This document shows, piece after piece, positions 32,142 to 35,814 of a DNA stretch of 35,814 nucleotides (positions are counted from its first letter, which is position 1; each line of letters begins with the position of its first letter). Origin of the DNA: Azospirillum melinis (GTDB lineage: Bacteria; Pseudomonadota; Alphaproteobacteria; Azospirillales; Azospirillaceae). The stretch covers positions 1 through 35,814 of the forward strand of contig NZ_WHOS01000072.1 in assembly GCF_013340935.1 (NCBI RefSeq). The letters are read 5' to 3'. A program made the translations under genes and the position numbers. Below the pieces are notes generated by a model that was not told where the DNA came from, did no database searches, and saw nothing but the letters and a program-made list of their open reading frames with translations.

Positions 32142-34340
32142 TCAGTAGGCCTGGTAGGATTTTTCCTCGACCAGTTCGGAGCCGAGCAGGCGGTTCAGGT
32201 CGCGCTTCAGCGCCGCCCGGCGGTCGTTGGTGTGGTAGACCTGCCGGGCCAGCTCGACGAAGCGCGGGCCGAAATCCTTCGCACGCTCGCAGTCCCGGAT
32301 TTCGTCCTCCACCTCCCACAGGGTGGTGTTGACCGCGCGCAGCCCGTCGATCAGCGCCACGACCTCCGGCCGCGCGGTGTCGGCCTGCGCCGCCACGGCG
32401 ACCAGCGCCTCGCGCTCGCGCCGGACGTTGGCCAGCTTGTCGGCGTCGGCGATGCGCTCCGCCTTGATGTCGAGGATGGTGATCTTGTCCAGAAGTTCGC
32501 CCCAGGAGACGGGCGCCAGGATCGGCATGTCGGAAGGTCCTGTCAGGGTTTCGGTGAAGCGGGCGGCATGGCTGCGCAGGGCGCGTTCGAGCCGATTGAG
32601 TGCGTCGTCCCACGAGCCCGGGCGGTCCTGCCGGAAGAGCCGCATGGTCGGATACCAGGGGCTGTCCTCGCGGTCGAGCATCCATCTCCAGTCCGGGGCG
32701 AAGGGGACGAGGACCCAGACGGGGACGCCGAGGGCACCGGCGAGATGGGCGACGGAGGTATCGACGCAGACGACGAGGTCGAGACCGGCCATGATGGCGG
32801 CGGTGTCGGCGAAGTCCCTGATGTCGGGCGAGAGGTTGAGCAGCGGGAAGCCGCCGGGCGGGTTTGCGGCCTGCCCCTCGGTCGATCCCTTCTGGATGGA
32901 GACGAGGCTGACGCCGGGGATGGAGGCCAGCCGGGCGAAGGGGGCGAGGCCGACGGATCGGTTGCGGTCGTTGCCGTGGGTGGGCGATCCGGCCCAGACG
33001 ATGCCGACCTTCAGGCCGCCCCCGTCCTTTGCCGCTTCCTTCAACCGCCCGCCCCAGTGCGCCACCAAGTCGGGTTCCGCCGACAGGTAGGGAACGCGGT
33101 GCGGGATGGTGTCGAGCTGGGTGCCGAACACCTCGCCCAGGCTCAGCATCGGCAGATGCAGGTCGAAGGCGTCGGTCGGGAGCTGGCCGCTGACGAAGCG
33201 CTCCACGCCGGGCAGCCCGGCCATCACCCGTTGCAGCGGCGCCGGCAGCCCCAGGATCACCCGGCCGCCACGCGCTGCCACCAGGGGGACATACCGGCAG
33301 AATTGGAGCGCATCGCCCAGACCCTGTTCGCCATGCAGCAGGATGCGGCGGCCGTCCAGCGGCTCGCCGTTCCAGCGCGGCTTGGGCATGTCGGCAAGGG
33401 TGGGCGCGTCCTTGCAGCGCAACCGCCATTCATACTCGCGCCAGCCCTCCTCCAGCCGGCCGTCGACCAGCAGGGCCATGCCCAGGTTGCGGCGGGCGTC
33501 CGGGCTGGCCGGGTCGATGACGACGGCGCGGCGGAAGCCGGTGACCGCCTCGTCCAGCCGGTTCTGGTTCAGGCGGGCATTGCCATGGTTGGCATAGCCG
33601 CCGGCGAAGCCGGGATCGACGGCGACGGCGCGGGCATGCGCGTCCGCCGCCTCCTCCAGCCGCCCCTGCTCCTGCAAGGCAAGGCCGAGGCTGCTGTGGC
33701 CGGCGGCGAAGCCGGGGTCGAGCGTCACGGAGCGGCGGTGCCATGCCGCTGCCGCCTCCGCCGCGTTCCCCGACCTGTCCAACGCGCGCAGCGCGATGCC
33801 CATGTTGTTGCAGACGGCCATGTTGGCTGGGTCGAGGGCGATGGCGCGGACATAGGCGGCGACGGCATCGGGCAGGGCGTCGCGTTCCTGCAGGACATTG
33901 GCCAGTCCCGCATGGCCCTCCGCCCCGGCGGGGGAAAGGCGGATCGCCCGGCGATAGGCGTCGCGGGCATCGCCCAGGCGGGGCAGGCCGCGGCACAGCC
34001 CGCCCAAATTCTCATAGGCGGCGGCGAAGTCCGGCCGCAGGGCGATGGCGGTGCGGTAGGCCGCCGCCGCTCCGGCCGCATTCCCGTGGTCGCGCAGCAG
34101 GTTGCCCAGGTTCAGCCGGGTTTCCGCCATCGCCGGATCGATCCGCAGGGCGCGGGCCATCAGGTGGAACGCCGCTCCCTTCTGCCCGGCACGCCGGGCG
34201 ACCAATCCCATGAGATGCAAGGCATCGGCCTGGTCGGGCGTAACCTCGATGATGCGGCGGTAGATCCGGGCGGCAGCGGCGATCTGGCCGCTTTGATGGT
34301 GCCGCACCGCCGCGGCGAGTGCCTCCTGAATGGTCGCCAT
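32142..34340 (-). CDS. TPR-repeat glycosyltransferase (GT9/GT41-like), copy B, fused to a DUF6165 domain
   Basis: A 732-aa protein in three parts. Tetratricopeptide repeats fill residues 1-290. A GT-B domain follows (290-600) with YEWRLR, GEQGLGDALQF, KVGIVWAGSPTHGNDRNRS and CVDTSVAHLAGALGV. From residue 605 there is MPILAPVSWGELLDKITILDIKAERI, in part the signature of DUF6165, usually a separate protein of about 130 aa; here no stop intervenes. Residues encoded by 32574-33099 are identical to copy A, and the identity ends just before the junction with DUF6165. ATG 34340 gives MATIQEAL; ATG 34379 is also open. The gene is divergent from the Thr-rich repeat protein, which may be its acceptor (inference). 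Confidence 0.85.
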   Translation of the reverse strand: MATIQEALAAAVRHHQSGQIAAAARIYRRIIEVTPDQADALHLMGLVARRAGQKGAAFHLMARALRIDPAMAETRLNLGNLLRDHGNAAGAAAAYRTAIALRPDFAAAYENLGGLCRGLPRLGDARDAYRRAIRLSPAGAEGHAGLANVLQERDALPDAVAAYVRAIALDPANMAVCNNMGIALRALDRSGNAAEAAAAWHRRSVTLDPGFAAGHSSLGLALQEQGRLEEAADAHARAVAVDPGFAGGYANHGNARLNQNRLDEAVTGFRRAVVIDPASPDARRNLGMALLVDGRLEEGWREYEWRLRCKDAPTLADMPKPRWNGEPLDGRRILLHGEQGLGDALQFCRYVPLVAARGGRVILGLPAPLQRVMAGLPGVERFVSGQLPTDAFDLHLPMLSLGEVFGTQLDTIPHRVPYLSAEPDLVAHWGGRLKEAAKDGGGLKVGIVWAGSPTHGNDRNRSVGLAPFARLASIPGVSLVSIQKGSTEGQAANPPGGFPLLNLSPDIRDFADTAAIMAGLDLVVCVDTSVAHLAGALGVPVWVLVPFAPDWRWMLDREDSPWYPTMRLFRQDRPGSWDDALNRLERALRSHAARFTETLTGPSDMPILAPVSWGELLDKITILDIKAERIADADKLANVRREREALVAVAAQADTARPEVVALIDGLRAVNTTLWEVEDEIRDCERAKDFGPRFVELARQVYHTNDRRAALKRDLNRLLGSELVEEKSYQAY
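32574..33099 (-). repeat. 526-bp near-identical direct repeat, copy B (gene-conversion tract)
   Basis: Same segment as 1205-1730, 31,369 bp away and in the same orientation, with one synonymous difference at 32595. Homologous recombination between the copies would remove everything from the left TPR-glycosyltransferase to the right one and leave one hybrid gene. Confidence 0.95.
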
Positions 34341-34991
34341 GCTTGGTCGGTCGTCCTTATCGGCCCTGCGGTACGGCATGAGGTATCGGTGCAGGATATC
34401 GGCCCCGCGGCCTGCCGTTCGGGCCGCCGGAACGGAATAGCGGGTGTTCCCGAATTCTCCAAGTGCGATCCTGGCCGCACATGCATCCGTGTCGCCGCGG
34501 CAACGGCAATATTGCCCGTATTATGAAATTGTAACGACAACGACTAGACGGGCTTAAGCCAGGCCTTGGCAGTTGAAGTGACGGCTGCGGGAAAAGCTGT
34601 GCAAATGCTCGCCGGAGGAGAGACGAGTCGAGTGGACAGGATCCATCCGTCCCGGCCCGATGGGAGCGGATTCGGCGGAACTGTGGGTAACCCCAACTTC
34701 AACCCCGTCTGTTGCGGATTGGCCATACCGGGTATTTTATCAGATTTTCCAGGCACTTGTCTGGGGGGGTGGTATAGGGGGGTACGATCACTCATAGGGC
34801 CCTTCGCCCAGCCGGACGTTTGGTCCTACCCACTTCGGTAGAAACGCGTTGCTTTGGGTCCATTCCTTCGGATAACAAGGGCACGGTGTGTTAGCTCGCG
34901 CTAGGACTGACTCTGCCTGCCTTCAGCCGAGCGTGACGCGCGCCTTAAAGATGGTTCATCCGCCGGCGAACCAAACCTGAAGGGGATTAGT
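34341..34991. promoter_or_regulatory. Long divergent intergenic region before the repeat-protein gene
   Basis: About 650 bp without a convincing gene, between the leftward TPR-glycosyltransferase and the rightward repeat protein. It is AT-richer than the rest, has a perfect palindrome GGCTTAAGCC (34551-34560), a small hairpin CTACC-CACTTC-GGTAG (34828-34843 region), several G runs and a strong ribosome site AAGGGG 6 nt before ATG 34992. Promoters for both genes must lie here, but I cannot assign convincing -35/-10 pairs; the long leader hints at regulation or a structured 5' UTR. Confidence 0.45.
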
Positions 34992-35814
34992 ATGGCTGGA
35001 ACCTTTAACGTAACGACGGGTTCAACCCTATCGCTAGGTACGTATTCTACGATCATCGGCAGCACTGGTACGGACGTCATCACGCTTCAGACCGCCGGCA
35101 ACACGCTGTCGATCTCGGCGCTTGAAACTCTGATCGGCACCACCGGTACCGAATTCATCACTCTCACCTCCGGTTCCACCCTGCAGGTTTCGCTGCTGGA
35201 AACCCTGGTGGGCAGCACCTCGACGGATGTGGTGTCGATCGGCACCTCCGGCTCGACGATGCTGGTGTCCCTGCTCGAGACCATCACCGGCGGCGCCGGC
35301 ACCGATGTGATCTCGCTCGGCACCGCCGGTTCGACGATGCTGGTGTCCCTGCTTGAGACGGTCACCGGCGACGTTGGCACCGACGTCATCACCCTGGGCA
35401 CGGCTGGCAACACCATCCTGGTGTCGGCCCTGGAGACCCTAACCGGCGCTGCCGGCACCGACATCGTCACCCTGGGCTCGGGCGGCAACACGCTGCTGGC
35501 TTCGGCCATCGAGACGCTGACCGGCGGCAACGGCACCGACGTCGTCACCCTGGGCACCACGGGCAACACCCTGCTGGTCTCTGCTGTCGAGACGATCTTT
35601 GGCAGCACCGGCACCGACGTCATCACGCTGGTTTCCGGCGGCAGCACCATCCTGGTTTCGGCCATTGAGACGCTGACCGGCGCCGCCGGCACCGACGTCG
35701 TCACGCTGGGCTCGGCCGGCAACACCCTGCTGGTTTCGCTCGTCGAGACGCTGACCGGCGGCAACGGCACCGACGTCGTCACGCTGGTCACCACGGGCAA
35801 CACCATCCTGGTGT
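34992..35814 (+). CDS. Thr/Ser-rich RTX-like 26-residue repeat protein, truncated by the window edge
   Basis: An open frame of 274 codons without a stop before the window end. After a 19-residue start (MAGTFNVTTGSTLSLGTYS) it consists only of 26-residue units of the pattern TLTGGNGTDVVTLGTTGNTLLVSAVE, in part. Each unit contains one segment that fits or nearly fits the calcium-binding RTX nonapeptide GGxGxDxUx (GGNGTDVVT in units 7 and 10). Such repeats usually form beta-rolls or beta-solenoids in secreted or cell-surface proteins. No signal peptide is visible, which would suit type I secretion by a C-terminal signal, not seen here. The start ATG has a strong ribosome site (AAGGGG). Thr and Ser are plentiful and could carry O-glycans. 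Exact role unknown: adhesin, S-layer or matrix protein are options. Confidence 0.85.
   Translation, partial: MAGTFNVTTGSTLSLGTYSTIIGSTGTDVITLQTAGNTLSISALETLIGTTGTEFITLTSGSTLQVSLLETLVGSTSTDVVSIGTSGSTMLVSLLETITGGAGTDVISLGTAGSTMLVSLLETVTGDVGTDVITLGTAGNTILVSALETLTGAAGTDIVTLGSGGNTLLASAIETLTGGNGTDVVTLGTTGNTLLVSAVETIFGSTGTDVITLVSGGSTILVSAIETLTGAAGTDVVTLGSAGNTLLVSLVETLTGGNGTDVVTLVTTGNTILV
35049..35814 (+). repeat. 78-bp tandem repeat array, ten units, continuing beyond the window
   Basis: Units begin at 35049, 35127, 35202, 35280, 35358, 35436, 35514, 35592, 35670 and 35748; the second is 75 bp and the last is cut by the window edge. Units 6 and 9, and 7 and 10, are most alike, giving a higher-order period of three units (234 bp) in the right part of the array. 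Confidence 0.9.

Noticed and set aside
28920..34526. Two long plus-strand open frames of 861 and 983 codons
   Set aside because: Both are opposite the TPR-methyltransferase and TPR-glycosyltransferase genes, with Gln/Arg/Gly-rich translations and no domain. They arise from the third-position GC bias of the real genes.
35087..35806. A minus-strand repetitive frame of 239 codons
   Set aside because: It is the antisense reading of the 78-bp repeat array. The plus strand has a clean start codon, a strong ribosome site and the RTX-like pattern.
35049..35814. The tandem array considered as a CRISPR-like repeat
   Set aside because: The units are contiguous 78-bp coding repeats without spacers, and variation is mostly at positions that keep a protein consensus.

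Overview
The window is GC-rich, densely coding DNA with alphaproteobacterial gene content. The codon bias and the mix of TPR-glycosyltransferases, FkbM methyltransferases and an RTX-like repeat protein fit a Rhodospirillales bacterium of the Azospirillum type. That assignment is an inference; there is no rRNA or other marker gene here. Almost the whole window is one surface-glycan or protein-glycosylation locus. I found no tRNA, rRNA, CRISPR array, phage gene or plasmid gene.

Layout. 1-350: intergenic DNA with a strong terminator. 351-2800: an FkbM methyltransferase (+) convergent with a TPR-glycosyltransferase (-). 3027-10231 (+): a GT4 glycosyltransferase, two SAM methyltransferases with overlapping stop and start codons, a flippase-like membrane protein, a DUF6492-type transferase fused to an FkbM domain, and a polyprenyl-phosphate GT2 enzyme, closed by a bidirectional terminator. 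10297-15910 (-): an asparagine synthase and a GT-C-like membrane protein, originally adjacent, now separated by an IS200/IS605 element with intact tnpA and tnpB on the opposite strand. 16180-22418 (+): an FkbM methyltransferase, then a compact operon for a CDP-3,6-dideoxyhexose (rfbF, rfbG, rfbH, a 4-reductase-like SDR, rfbE), most simply CDP-tyvelose. 22603-34340 (-): a GT61 protein, a GT2, a methyltransferase-GT4 fusion, another GT-B-like transferase, a 1024-residue TPR-methyltransferase, and a TPR-glycosyltransferase fused to a DUF6165 domain. 34992 to the window end (+): the start of a Thr/Ser-rich protein built of 26-residue RTX-like repeats, truncated by the window edge.

How it fits together. 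The rfb operon would supply a rare dideoxy sugar. Several glycosyltransferases and methyltransferases would assemble and cap a glycan. No Wzx, Wzy or ABC exporter gene is present. TPR-glycosyltransferases of this general architecture modify proteins in the cytoplasm (FlmG of Caulobacter acts on flagellin), so the divergently encoded Thr-rich repeat protein is a plausible acceptor; this is a hypothesis.

Most striking structural facts: the two TPR-glycosyltransferase genes near the two ends share a 526-bp segment differing at a single synonymous base although the rest of the genes is diverged (recent gene conversion, and a direct repeat able to delete 31.4 kb); the IS element supplies the asparagine synthase stop codon; and several proteins are unusual domain fusions.
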